Assembly: GCA_025353435.1 (NCBI GenBank)
Contig: JANXQR010000103.1
Coordinates: 1 to 7,386 of the forward strand
DNA from: Acidobacteriota bacterium
GTDB lineage: Bacteria; Acidobacteriota; Terriglobia; Terriglobales; Acidobacteriaceae
Direction of reading: 5' to 3'
DNA length: 7,386 bases
In this document: piece by piece, positions 1-7,382 of the stretch
Numbering within the stretch: the first letter of the stretch is position 1
Layout of the letters: each line of letters starts with the position of its first letter
Made by a program: the position numbers and the translations under genes
The notes under the pieces: generated by a model
What the model was told of the DNA's origin: nothing
Database searches by the model: none
What the model saw: the letters and a program-made list of their open reading frames with translations, nothing else

Positions 1-122
1 CGTAAAATTACCGTCGACGTGAAGGGCGAAATTCTTGAACTCAAAAACACCATCAACACCATGGTGGATCAACTCAATGCCTTCGCCGGCGAAGTCACAC
101 GTGTGGCGCGCGAAGTGGGCAC
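1..122 (+). repeat. Exact 122-bp repeat, copy 1
   Basis: Bases 1-122 are identical to 829-950; the first mismatch is at 123 (a versus c at 951). The offset is 828 bp, exactly three HAMP units. Because copy 1 begins at base 1, the identity may extend further left. The other units in the array encode nearly the same protein here but differ at many synonymous positions, so the identity is not forced by protein constraint. Confidence 0.98.
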
Positions 123-3100
123 AGACGGCAAACTCGGCGGCCAGGCGCAGGTTTCAGGCGTAGCAGGTACCTGGAAGGACTTGACCGACAATGTCAATTT
201 CATGGCATCGAATCTTACCGGCCAAGTACGAAACATCGCTGAAGTCGCTACCGCTGTGGCTCGCGGCGACCTCTCCCGAAAAATCACGGTGGACGTGAAA
301 GGCGAGATCCTCGAGCTCAAAGACACACTTAACACGATGGTGGACCAGCTCAATGCGTTCGCCGGCGAAGTCACGCGTGTGGCTCGCGAAGTTGGTACAG
401 ACGGCAAGCTCGGTGGTCAGGCGCAAGTGCCCGGTGTCGCTGGAACCTGGAAGGATTTAACCGACTCGGTAAACTCCATGGCCTCGAACCTTACCGGTCA
501 GGTTCGCAATATCGCCGAGGTGTCGACCGCCATCGCGACCGGCGATCTTTCCAAGAAGATCACGGTAAACGTCAGCGGTGAAATTCTGCTGCTGAAAGAA
601 ACCATCAACACCATGGTGGACCAACTCAACCGATTCGCCGGCGAAGTCACTCGCGTAGCTCGCGAAGTGGGCACAGAAGGCCGTCTTGGCGGCCAGGCCA
701 ATGTGCCAGGCGTGGCCGGTACTTGGAAGGATCTTACTGACTCGGTCAACTCCATGGCCGGCAACCTCACAGCCCAGGTCCGCAACATTGCCGAAGTCAC
801 CACCGCTGTTGCCCGCGGTGACCTCTCTCGTAAAATTACCGTCGACGTGAAGGGCGAAATTCTTGAACTCAAAAACACCATCAACACCATGGTGGATCAA
901 CTCAATGCCTTCGCCGGCGAAGTCACACGTGTGGCGCGCGAAGTGGGCACCGATGGCAAACTAGGAGGCCAGGCGCAAGTGCCAGGTGTCGCCGGAACCT
1001 GGAAGGATCTTACTGACTCCGTCAACTTTATGGCTGGCAACCTCACGGCCCAGGTCCGCAACATCGCTGAAGTCGCCACGGCTATTGCCAACGGCGACTT
1101 GTCCCGCAAGATCACGGTGGACGTCCGCGGAGAAATCCTGCAGTTGAAAGAGACGCTCAACACCATGGTCGAGCAGCTTCGGTCATTCGCAGCCGAAGTC
1201 ACACGCGTGGCGCGCGAAGTCGGTTCTGAAGGCCGTCTCGGTGGCCAGGCCAATGTGCCCGGGGTGGCTGGCACGTGGAAGGATCTCACGGACTCGGTCA
1301 ACGCCATGGCCGGCAACCTCACCGCGCAAGTTCGCAACATCGCCGAAGTGACGACCGCCGTGGCCCGCGGCGACCTCTCCCGCAAAATTACCGTCGATGT
1401 GAAAGGCGAGATTCTCGAGCTCAAAGACACCATCAATACTATGGTTGACCAGCTCAACGCGTTCGCCGCCGAAGTCACGCGCGTGGCTCGCGAAGTGGGC
1501 ACAGACGGCAAGCTCGGCGGACAGGCAGTTGTCTCCGGGGTGGCCGGCACATGGAAAGATTTGACCGACAACGTCAACGTCATGGCGGTTAACCTCACAG
1601 AACAGGTCCGAGGCATCGTGAAAGTCGTGACCGCCGTCGCCAACGGCGCACTCACACAGAAGCTCACTGTAAACGCGAAGGGCGAAGTGGCCGCACTCGC
1701 TGAAACCATCAACAACATGACTGACACGCTGGCCACTTTCGCCGACCAGGTGACTACTGTGGCTCGCGAAGTCGGAGTGGAAGGCCGCCTCGGAGGCCAG
1801 GCCAATGTGCCCGGCGCCGCCGGCACCTGGAAAGATCTCACCGGCAACGTCAACCTTCTGGCCGACAACCTTACCAACCAGGTCCGTGCCATTGCCGAAG
1901 TGGCGACCGCCGTCACCAAAGGCGACCTCACCCGCTCCATTCAGGTGGAAGCACGCGGCGAAGTGGCCGAGCTCAAGGACAACATCAACACGATGATTGA
2001 CAACCTCCGGCTCACCACGGACCGCAACACTGAACAGGACTGGCTCAAGACTAACCTTGCCCGCTTTACAGGCATGTTGCAGGGCCAGCGCGACCTGGGC
2101 ACCGTGGGGCGGATGCTGCTCTCGGAACTCGCCCCCCTTATCAACGCGCAACAGGGCGTCATTTACCAGATGGAAAGCGAAGCGTCGCAACCGGATGGCA
2201 CGCTGGTGTTGCTATCAACGTTTGCCGACACGCCTGAAGGCCACCTTCGCGAAATCAGAATTGGCGAGGGCCTGGTTGGCCAGTGTGCAGCAGAGAAGCG
2301 CCGCATGCTTATCAGCGATCTACCCAAGAAAGCTACTCCCATCCGATCCGGTCTGTTCCAGGCAGTGCCGAAAAATGTAATCGTGCTTCCAGTGCTGTTT
2401 GAAGACCGCGTTAAAGCGGTCATCGAACTCGCCAGCCTGGGCGGCTTCACAGCCTCGCATCTCGCCTTCCTTGAGCAACTCACTTCCTCCATCGGCATTG
2501 TGCTCAACTCCATCGAAGCCACCATGCAGACGGAGGGCCTGCTCAAGCAGTCCCAGCAGCTCGCTACCGAACTTCAGACGCAGCAGAAAGAATTACAGCA
2601 GACCAACGAGCAGCTCGCGCAAAAGGCGCAACAGCTCGCCGAACAGAACTACGAGGTGGAGCGCAAGAACCAGGAGATCGAACAGGCCCGCCGCGCCCTC
2701 GAAGAGAAGGCTCGCGAACTGGCGCTCACATCCAAATATAAGTCCGAGTTTCTTGCCAATATGTCGCACGAGTTGCGCACTCCGCTCAACTCAATTCTTG
2801 TCCTGGGCCAGCAACTCGCCGACAACCCCGACGGCAGTCTTACGCCGAAGCAAGTGGAGTTCGCTCGCACCATTCACGGCGCCGGTACCGACTTGCTCAA
2901 CCTCATCAGCGATATTCTCGATCTCTCAAAGATCGAATCCGGCACCGTCTCAGTCGAAGCCGAGGAAATCTTCTTCGGAGCCTTGCTCGAGACATTCGCC
3001 CGACCCTTCCGGCACGAGGCTGAGAATCGCAAACTTTCCTTTGAGGTCAGCAGCGATCCGAACATTGGCCGCAGCCTGGTCACCGACTCGAAACGCTTGC

Positions 3101-4773
3101 AGCAGGTGCTCAAAAATCTGCTTTCGAATGCGTTCAAGTTCACAGAGCATGGAGGCGTCCGGCTCTCCATCAGTTCGGTTTCCAGCGGTTGGAGTCTCGA
3201 TCATCCCATTCTGTCCGGCGCCGGCTCCGTGATTGCGTTCGAGGTTACGGACACCGGCATTGGCATTCCGCAAGAAAAACAGCGCATCATTTTTGAGGCC
3301 TTCCAGCAGGCGGACGCAGGCACCAGCCGGAAATACGGCGGAACCGGATTGGGTCTCGCCATCAGCCGTGAGCTAGCCAACCTTCTTGGTGGCGAAATCC
3401 AGCTGCGTAGCGCGCCAGGCAAGGGAAGCACATTTACCCTTTACCTCCCGCAAACCTACGTCGGGCCGGCGGTACCCAGCATTGCCAAGGCCGAGAAGAG
3501 CGGCGCGGCAACGCCTGCGATGCCCGTGTTCCTCGCCAGAGTGGCTTCGGCCGAGCAGGAATCCCGCATCGACGACGACCGCAACAATCTATCTGAAGGC
3601 GATTCTGTGTTGCTGATAGTTGAAGATGACCCGCACTATGCACGAGTTCTCTGCGACCGGTCGCGTGAAAAAGGATTCAAGGTTCTGAGCGCGACGACCG
3701 GCGCCGAGTCTCTGGCGCTCGCCCGCGAGTTTCGACCCGCGGCAATCTCACTCGATGTGTTTCTCCCAGACATGCTGGGATGGACCGTCCTCAATCACCT
3801 CAAGCAGGATTCGAGAACCCGCCACATCCCCGTGCAGATGCTCACGCTCGACGAAGACCGCCATCATGGCCTGTCGCGAGGCGCATTCTCATTCGTCACC
3901 AAGCCCACGTGCACTGAGGATCTCGATGCGGCTCTAACCCGGATTCACGATTTCTCGCAGCCGCATCGCAAACGCTTGTTGGTGGTCGAAGACAACCCGG
4001 CCGAACAGATGAGCATTCGCGAATTGCTGGGACATCAGGACATCGAAATCGATACCGTGGAATGCGGGTCGGCGGCACTCGAAGCACTCGATGCGAGCAA
4101 CTACGATTGTGTAGTGCTCGATCTCCGCCTGCCGGATATGACCGGATTCGAGGTGCTGGAACGGCTTCGCATTACACCCCGGCTCAAGGATTTACCGGTT
4201 GTCGTCTTCACGGGCCGCGACCTCACTGCGGAAGAAGACTTGCAACTTCACAACCTGGCTCGCAGCGTTGTCGTGAAGGATGTCGAATCACCCGAGCGCC
4301 TTTTGGATGAGACAGCGCTGTTCCTCCATCGAGTAGTCGCCGACCTGCCCAAGCCTAAACAGGATATGCTCGACCGCCTCCACCGCTCCGACGATGCACT
4401 GGCGGGTCGCAAGGTGCTGGTGGTCGACGACGATGTGCGCAATATCTTCGCACTAAGCAGCGTTCTCGAGCGCCGCGGCATGACTGTTCTCTCCGCAGGA
4501 ACCGGCCGCGAAGCCATTGAAACCATCGAAACCACTCCGGATTTGGCAATCGTGTTGATGGACATCATGATGCCTGAAATGGATGGCTACGAGACCATGC
4601 AGGTCATCCGCCAGAATCCTACATTACGGCGTCTGCCCATTATTGCCCTTACCGCCAAAGCCATGAAAGGCGACCGCGAAAAGTGCCTCGAAGCGGGCGC
4701 ATCGGAATACTTGGCCAAACCTGTCAACACCGAACAACTGCTGTCCGCGCTGCGCATATGGCTGCATCGATAG
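1..4773 (+). CDS. Poly-HAMP / GAF hybrid histidine kinase with three receiver domains (5' end missing)
   Basis: Cytoplasmic hybrid sensor kinase, open from base 1 in frame; the GTG at 19 lies inside a HAMP unit (RKITVDVKGE reads through it), so it is not the start and the true N-terminus is upstream. Domains in order: seven 92-residue HAMP units (22-1953) and a partial eighth (to about 2013); GAF (about 2070-2520); a Gln/Glu-rich coiled coil (about 2536-2755); HisKA with the H-box HELRTP, phospho-accepting His at 2767; HATPase_c with N-box Asn at 3127, DTGIGI at 3250 and GGTGLGL at 3337. Three receivers follow: REC1 (from 3607; Asp 3754, Lys 3901), REC2 (from 3970; Asp 4120, Thr 4210, Lys 4276) and REC3 (from 4411; Asp 4561, Thr 4651, Lys 4717). 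All catalytic motifs look intact, so an active kinase is likely. No membrane segment is visible. The HAMP array resembles that of fungal group III (Nik1-type) kinases, where it acts as the sensing and signal-relay element. The ligand is unknown. The architecture is certain; the organism is inferred. Confidence 0.97.
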   Translation, partial: RKITVDVKGEILELKNTINTMVDQLNAFAGEVTRVAREVGTDGKLGGQAQVSGVAGTWKDLTDNVNFMASNLTGQVRNIAEVATAVARGDLSRKITVDVKGEILELKDTLNTMVDQLNAFAGEVTRVAREVGTDGKLGGQAQVPGVAGTWKDLTDSVNSMASNLTGQVRNIAEVSTAIATGDLSKKITVNVSGEILLLKETINTMVDQLNRFAGEVTRVAREVGTEGRLGGQANVPGVAGTWKDLTDSVNSMAGNLTAQVRNIAEVTTAVARGDLSRKITVDVKGEILELKNTINTMVDQLNAFAGEVTRVAREVGTDGKLGGQAQVPGVAGTWKDLTDSVNFMAGNLTAQVRNIAEVATAIANGDLSRKITVDVRGEILQLKETLNTMVEQLRSFAAEVTRVAREVGSEGRLGGQANVPGVAGTWKDLTDSVNAMAGNLTAQVRNIAEVTTAVARGDLSRKITVDVKGEILELKDTINTMVDQLNAFAAEVTRVAREVGTDGKLGGQAVVSGVAGTWKDLTDNVNVMAVNLTEQVRGIVKVVTAVANGALTQKLTVNAKGEVAALAETINNMTDTLATFADQVTTVAREVGVEGRLGGQANVPGAAGTWKDLTGNVNLLADNLTNQVRAIAEVATAVTKGDLTRSIQVEARGEVAELKDNINTMIDNLRLTTDRNTEQDWLKTNLARFTGMLQGQRDLGTVGRMLLSELAPLINAQQGVIYQMESEASQPDGTLVLLSTFADTPEGHLREIRIGEGLVGQCAAEKRRMLISDLPKKATPIRSGLFQAVPKNVIVLPVLFEDRVKAVIELASLGGFTASHLAFLEQLTSSIGIVLNSIEATMQTEGLLKQSQQLATELQTQQKELQQTNEQLAQKAQQLAEQNYEVERKNQEIEQARRALEEKARELALTSKYKSEFLANMSHELRTPLNSILVLGQQLADNPDGSLTPKQVEFARTIHGAGTDLLNLISDILDLSKIESGTVSVEAEEIFFGALLETFARPFRHEAENRKLSFEVSSDPNIGRSLVTDSKRLQQVLKNLLSNAFKFTEHGGVRLSISSVSSGWSLDHPILSGAGSVIAFEVTDTGIGIPQEKQRIIFEAFQQADAGTSRKYGGTGLGLAISRELANLLGGEIQLRSAPGKGSTFTLYLPQTYVGPAVPSIAKAEKSGAATPAMPVFLARVASAEQESRIDDDRNNLSEGDSVLLIVEDDPHYARVLCDRSREKGFKVLSATTGAESLALAREFRPAAISLDVFLPDMLGWTVLNHLKQDSRTRHIPVQMLTLDEDRHHGLSRGAFSFVTKPTCTEDLDAALTRIHDFSQPHRKRLLVVEDNPAEQMSIRELLGHQDIEIDTVECGSAALEALDASNYDCVVLDLRLPDMTGFEVLERLRITPRLKDLPVVVFTGRDLTAEEDLQLHNLARSVVVKDVESPERLLDETALFLHRVVADLPKPKQDMLDRLHRSDDALAGRKVLVVDDDVRNIFALSSVLERRGMTVLSAGTGREAIETIETTPDLAIVLMDIMMPEMDGYETMQVIRQNPTLRRLPIIALTAKAMKGDREKCLEAGASEYLAKPVNTEQLLSALRIWLHR
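22..2013 (+). repeat. Tandem 276-bp HAMP-coding repeats (seven full units plus a partial)
   Basis: Units start at 22, 298, 574, 850, 1126, 1402 and 1678, each exactly 276 bp (92 codons), with no length variation; a partial eighth unit begins at 1954 and decays after about 60 bp into the linker before GAF. Each unit appears to hold two HAMP-like helix-connector-helix modules: one around GDLSRKITVDVKGEIL, the other around EVGTDGKLGGQA...GTWKDLTD. This matches the alternating HAMP / HAMP-like linker layout known from Nik1-type kinases. Units 1-6 are very similar; unit 7 and the partial unit diverge most (GEVAALAE, GEVAELKD), as expected where the array joins the next domain. The array continues to the left of the window, so the total unit number is unknown. 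Confidence 0.95.
829..950 (+). repeat. Exact 122-bp repeat, copy 2
   Basis: Second copy of the block at 1-122, spanning the end of HAMP unit 3 and the first third of unit 4. Downstream of 950 the two copies differ in silent codon choices (for example cgatggcaaactagga against agacggcaaactcggc), which marks the edge of the identical tract. Confidence 0.98.
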
Positions 4774-4810
4774 TCGCTCTCTGGCGAGAGGGGGGCGCAA
4801 GTTGAGGAAA

Positions 4811-4823
4811 AGGGAGTGAGGGG
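4811..4823 (+). promoter_or_regulatory. Ribosome binding site of the second kinase gene
   Basis: The 52-bp gap after the first kinase is purine-rich. AGGGAG at 4811-4816 lies 9 bases before the ATG at 4826, and GAGGGG at 4818-4823 lies 2 bases before it; the first has the better spacing. This supports the ATG at 4826 as the start. No promoter or U-rich terminator is visible in the gap, only a weak 5-bp stem (CTCTC/GAGAG, 4777-4790), so read-through from the upstream gene is expected. Confidence 0.7.
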
Positions 4824-4825
4824 AA

Positions 4826-6418
4826 ATGAAGGCAGGCGAAAAAGTCAACATCTTGATGGTCGACGACCAGCCGGCTAAATTGCTGAGCTACGAAGTGATC
4901 CTCGCGGAATTAGATGAAAATCTCATCAAGGCAACGACTGCGAGCGAGGCTCTTAACATCCTGCTTAAGACGGATATTGCAGTGGTACTGATGGATGTCA
5001 GCATGCCTGACATCGACGGATTCGAACTCGCCGATGTCATCCGGCAGCACCCGCGCTTTCAAAAGACAGCCATCATCTTCATCTCCGGTGTGCACCTGAC
5101 CGATTCTGACAAAATCCAGGGCTACCAAAGCGGCGCGGTGGACTATATCTCCGTACCCGTCGTGCCTGAAGTTCTGCGCGCCAAGATCAGCGTCTTTGTT
5201 GATCTTCACCGCAAGTCACGCGAACTCGAAAGGTTCAACAAGGAACTTGAGCACATCGTGGCCGAACGTACGGATGAACTCCGCAAGAGGGAAGAACAAT
5301 TCCGGACCCGCGCCGAATTGCTGGAACTTGCCAGTGAGGGTATCATTGTCCGCGATCTCGAGGGCGCGGTCCAGTTCTGGAACACGGGCGCCGAGAATCT
5401 CTACGGCTGGCAAAAGGAAGAAGCGATTGGCAGCAATCTCCACGCCATCCTGCAAACAGTCTTTCCTGTTCCCAGAGACGAGATCGAAGCTACCCTTCGT
5501 GATAACAAAGCCTGGCAAGGAAACCTAGTTCAGAAGACAAAAGACGGCTCCGAGATCGTGGTCGCTTGCCGCAAAACCATTAATCACGAGGGCAATGCCG
5601 TCCTTGAGGTGATCCGCGACATTACCGCCCAGTTACGGGCTGAAGAGGCACTCCGGGAAACTGAAAAGCTGGCCGCAATGGGCCGTGTCGCAGGCATCAT
5701 TGCCCACGAGATCAACAATCCCCTTGCCGCCATCACCAACACTTTGTATCTCCTTCGAAACCATCCAACGCTTGACGATACTGCGCGTCAATTTGCCGAT
5801 GTAGCGGAACAGGAACTGCTGCGCGTCTCGCACATTACACGCCAGACGCTCAGCTTCTATCGTGAATCGAAGCTGCCAATCGCGGTAGACATTACCGATC
5901 TTCTCAATGATGTGCTCGAATTGCAGGCTCGGGCCCTCCGTTCCAGCCACATTCATCTCGAGAAGAAATACTCCAGTACACCCATCGTGCAGGGTTTCCC
6001 TGTCGAGATCCGTCAGGTGTTTCTCAACCTGGTTGGCAACGCGATTCAGGCTATGCCTACCGGTGGTACTCTGCGCGTTTTCGTGCGCGAAGTCACCGAC
6101 TGGACGCAGCAGCGTCGTGGCATTGCAATCTCCATTCTCGACACAGGAGTGGGCATACGGCCAGAAGATGCCAAGCGCCTTTTTCAGCCTTTCTTCACGA
6201 CCAAGTCCACCAAGGGCACTGGGCTTGGCCTTTGGATCAGCAAGGGAATCGTGCAGAAATACGGAGGCAATCTCTCTTTCCGAAGCTGCAGAATTAACGC
6301 TGGATGCGCTACGTGTTTCCGCGTTCTTCTGCCGGCCGGTGGCGCATCCTCCGCAAAACCTCGAAAACTGGAATCTGAATTGGCCAAAACGAATCGCACC
6401 ACGTTGCAGTCCGTCTAG
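4826..6418 (+). CDS. Receiver-PAS sensor histidine kinase
   Basis: A 530-residue soluble kinase. Residues 5-125 form a receiver: acidic DD at 13-14, phospho-acceptor Asp57 (LMDVSMPDIDG) and Ser87. The usual receiver Lys is Val110 (DYISVPVVPE). A coiled coil follows at about 128-160, then a PAS domain at about 163-275 (FWNTGAENLYGWQ, ending VIRDITAQ, a typical PAS-to-kinase junction). HisKA carries HEINNPL with His294. HATPase_c runs from about 390 to 505, with Asn405, DTGVG at 439 and GTGLGL at 464-469. The C-terminal 25 residues are Lys/Ser-rich and probably disordered. No signal peptide or membrane helix is seen. The HEINNPL box resembles the NtrB-like class of kinases, unlike the HELRTP box of the upstream protein. 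It lies 52 bp after the hybrid kinase and is probably co-transcribed. The receiver could take phosphoryl groups from the neighbour or from its own His294; that is inference. The signal bound by PAS cannot be read from sequence. Confidence 0.96.
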   Translation: MKAGEKVNILMVDDQPAKLLSYEVILAELDENLIKATTASEALNILLKTDIAVVLMDVSMPDIDGFELADVIRQHPRFQKTAIIFISGVHLTDSDKIQGYQSGAVDYISVPVVPEVLRAKISVFVDLHRKSRELERFNKELEHIVAERTDELRKREEQFRTRAELLELASEGIIVRDLEGAVQFWNTGAENLYGWQKEEAIGSNLHAILQTVFPVPRDEIEATLRDNKAWQGNLVQKTKDGSEIVVACRKTINHEGNAVLEVIRDITAQLRAEEALRETEKLAAMGRVAGIIAHEINNPLAAITNTLYLLRNHPTLDDTARQFADVAEQELLRVSHITRQTLSFYRESKLPIAVDITDLLNDVLELQARALRSSHIHLEKKYSSTPIVQGFPVEIRQVFLNLVGNAIQAMPTGGTLRVFVREVTDWTQQRRGIAISILDTGVGIRPEDAKRLFQPFFTTKSTKGTGLGLWISKGIVQKYGGNLSFRSCRINAGCATCFRVLLPAGGASSAKPRKLESELAKTNRTTLQSV

Positions 6419-6506
6419 TTCCCCGGACCTGCTCAACCTGAGCGGTCGACGCACCAAGGCTGAATCCTAATCCGAGGTTCGAGCAACGTGGCTCATTTCT
6501 GGCTGG

Positions 6507-6529
6507 TTCGCATACAGACAACATGCGAA
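6507..6529. other. Hairpin between convergent genes
   Basis: A perfect 7-bp inverted repeat (TTCGCAT at 6507-6513, ATGCGAA at 6523-6529) with a 9-base loop. It sits in the 115-bp gap between the kinase stop at 6418 and the stop of the minus-strand gene at 6534. The location suits a shared terminator, but neither strand has a U-tract after the stem and the stem is short, so the role is uncertain. Confidence 0.3.
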
Positions 6530-6533
6530 TACT

Positions 6534-6818
6534 CTAGTCCTGCTCGTTCTGTGCCCGTGTCGTTGCGGCCTCTAGATGGCGGTCCTGTTCAGCAACCATT
6601 TGGAGAGGGATTAAGCCCGCGCGAGATGAAGCCATAGCAGTCTCAGCATTGATGGGTCCAGAGGCCTCTGCAATTTCGAGATCCGCGATGCGGTTGAGGA
6701 GGACGCTTTTTAGCGAGGCAAGGTGCGGGGAATCGTAGGCCGGATCTGCGGTCTGCTCCAATTTTTGGAGAGTAACGCGGAGAGATTCTAGCGTGTCGGC
6801 AGTCGGTCGCGGATTCAT
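6534..6818 (-). CDS. Small hypothetical protein, 94 residues
   Basis: Reads from ATG (cat at 6816-6818) to TAG (cta at 6534-6536), convergent with the kinases. I do not recognise the family. The product is soluble and predicted mostly helical: residues 8-22 (DTLESLRVTLQKLEQ) and about 33-52 (LASLKSVLLNRIADLEIAEA) have amphipathic, Leu-patterned helices, and the C-terminal third is rich in Ala, Glu and Gln, ending in RAQNEQD. The composition looks protein-like, unlike the shadow frames around it, and it is the best frame in this stretch. Against it: no clear Shine-Dalgarno precedes the ATG (only GAGA abutting it) and I see no promoter. Similar short helical proteins are common near kinases in soil bacteria, but a functional link here is only conjecture. 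Confidence 0.6.
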   Translation of the reverse strand: MNPRPTADTLESLRVTLQKLEQTADPAYDSPHLASLKSVLLNRIADLEIAEASGPINAETAMASSRAGLIPLQMVAEQDRHLEAATTRAQNEQD

Positions 6819-7223
6819 TCTCGGTGGGTTAGATGCAGAAAAACGGGTTCAAGTTTGGTCGGGGAATTCGAGGGGGCGGGCAATTGCTGGCGCACACCCA
6901 GCGCCGCGCGATTTCGGATCCAAATGTAGCCTCAGTTTTTCTCGAACATTACGATCATGCGATTATTCTGTCGAACCCAGTTTTCAATAACAAGTCCGCC
7001 ATGCTGCAAACTTCGTAGCCAAGAGAAGCCTTGGTCCTGCACGCATGACATTGGCGTCCATAACTGGATGAGAGTAGAGATATTGAGGCGACTGAGACGG
7101 CGAGCGCACAGACCGTTCCCCCGGATAAACTGCTTTAATCCTTCAGGTTACGTCCGGAATGGGCTAATTAAGGAAATTCTGGCGGTGGATGGAGTATCGA
7201 GCAAACCTCTCTCCGCACCGTAT

Positions 7224-7245
7224 TTCCCTGCTAACAGGGAATTTT
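7224..7245 (+). other. Hairpin made of an inverted CAGGGAA pair, followed by TTTT
   Basis: TTCCCTG (7224-7230), loop CTAA, CAGGGAA (7235-7241): a perfect 7-bp stem with a 4-base loop, then TTTT at 7242-7245. It could act as a weak rho-independent terminator, but no gene reads into it, and the stem is simply the cluster motif in opposite orientation. A protein-binding inverted site is equally possible. Confidence 0.35.
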
Positions 7246-7382
7246 ACAGGGAAATCTTGAGATTTTTGGCCCGGTTCACAAATGGCGCTTCCCGCATATG
7301 ACACAATTCACTGCACTTAGCCTGCGATGACGAACCAGAGGGGGTCAAAGAGAACAGGGAATTTTTTCGAGATATCAGGGAA
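7224..7382. repeat. Cluster of CAGGGAA motifs, possibly continuing past the window
   Basis: CAGGGAA occurs on the + strand at 7235-7241, 7247-7253, 7355-7361 and 7376-7382, and once inverted (TTCCCTG) at 7224-7230. Three of the four direct copies continue as CAGGGAATT. Spacings between direct copies are 12, 108 and 21 bp. A looser relative, GGGGAATTCGAG, lies at 6861-6872 and recalls the GGGAATTTTTTCGAG around 7357. The last copy reaches the window edge, so more may follow. From memory, and unchecked, similar AGGGAA-rich tracts in soil bacteria are often mis-annotated as small proteins containing NREF or TGNF strings. Confidence 0.6.

Noticed and set aside
19..21. GTG at 19 as the start of the large kinase
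   Set aside because: The frame is open from base 1 and the residues before the GTG match the HAMP sequence preceding every other unit, so the gene begins upstream of the window.
897..2190. Long minus-strand open frames opposite the HAMP array (897-1940 and 1183-2190)
   Set aside because: They mirror the 276-bp periodicity of the real gene, overlap each other in different frames and have Arg/Ser/Pro- or His/Gly-rich compositions; they are antisense shadows of a repeated, codon-biased sequence.
4777..4790. Terminator between the two kinase genes
   Set aside because: The stem is only 5 bp, is followed by a G-run instead of a U-tract, and sits just before a downstream gene with its own ribosome binding site.
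5907..6470. Plus-strand frame of 187 codons overlapping the second kinase
   Set aside because: It lies in another frame inside a gene with intact kinase motifs and has a Ser/Arg-rich shadow composition.
6957..7301. Plus-strand frame of 114 codons
   Set aside because: No ribosome binding site, composition rich in Arg, Cys and Pro, and its end (PANREFYREIL) is simply a translation of the CAGGGAA repeats.
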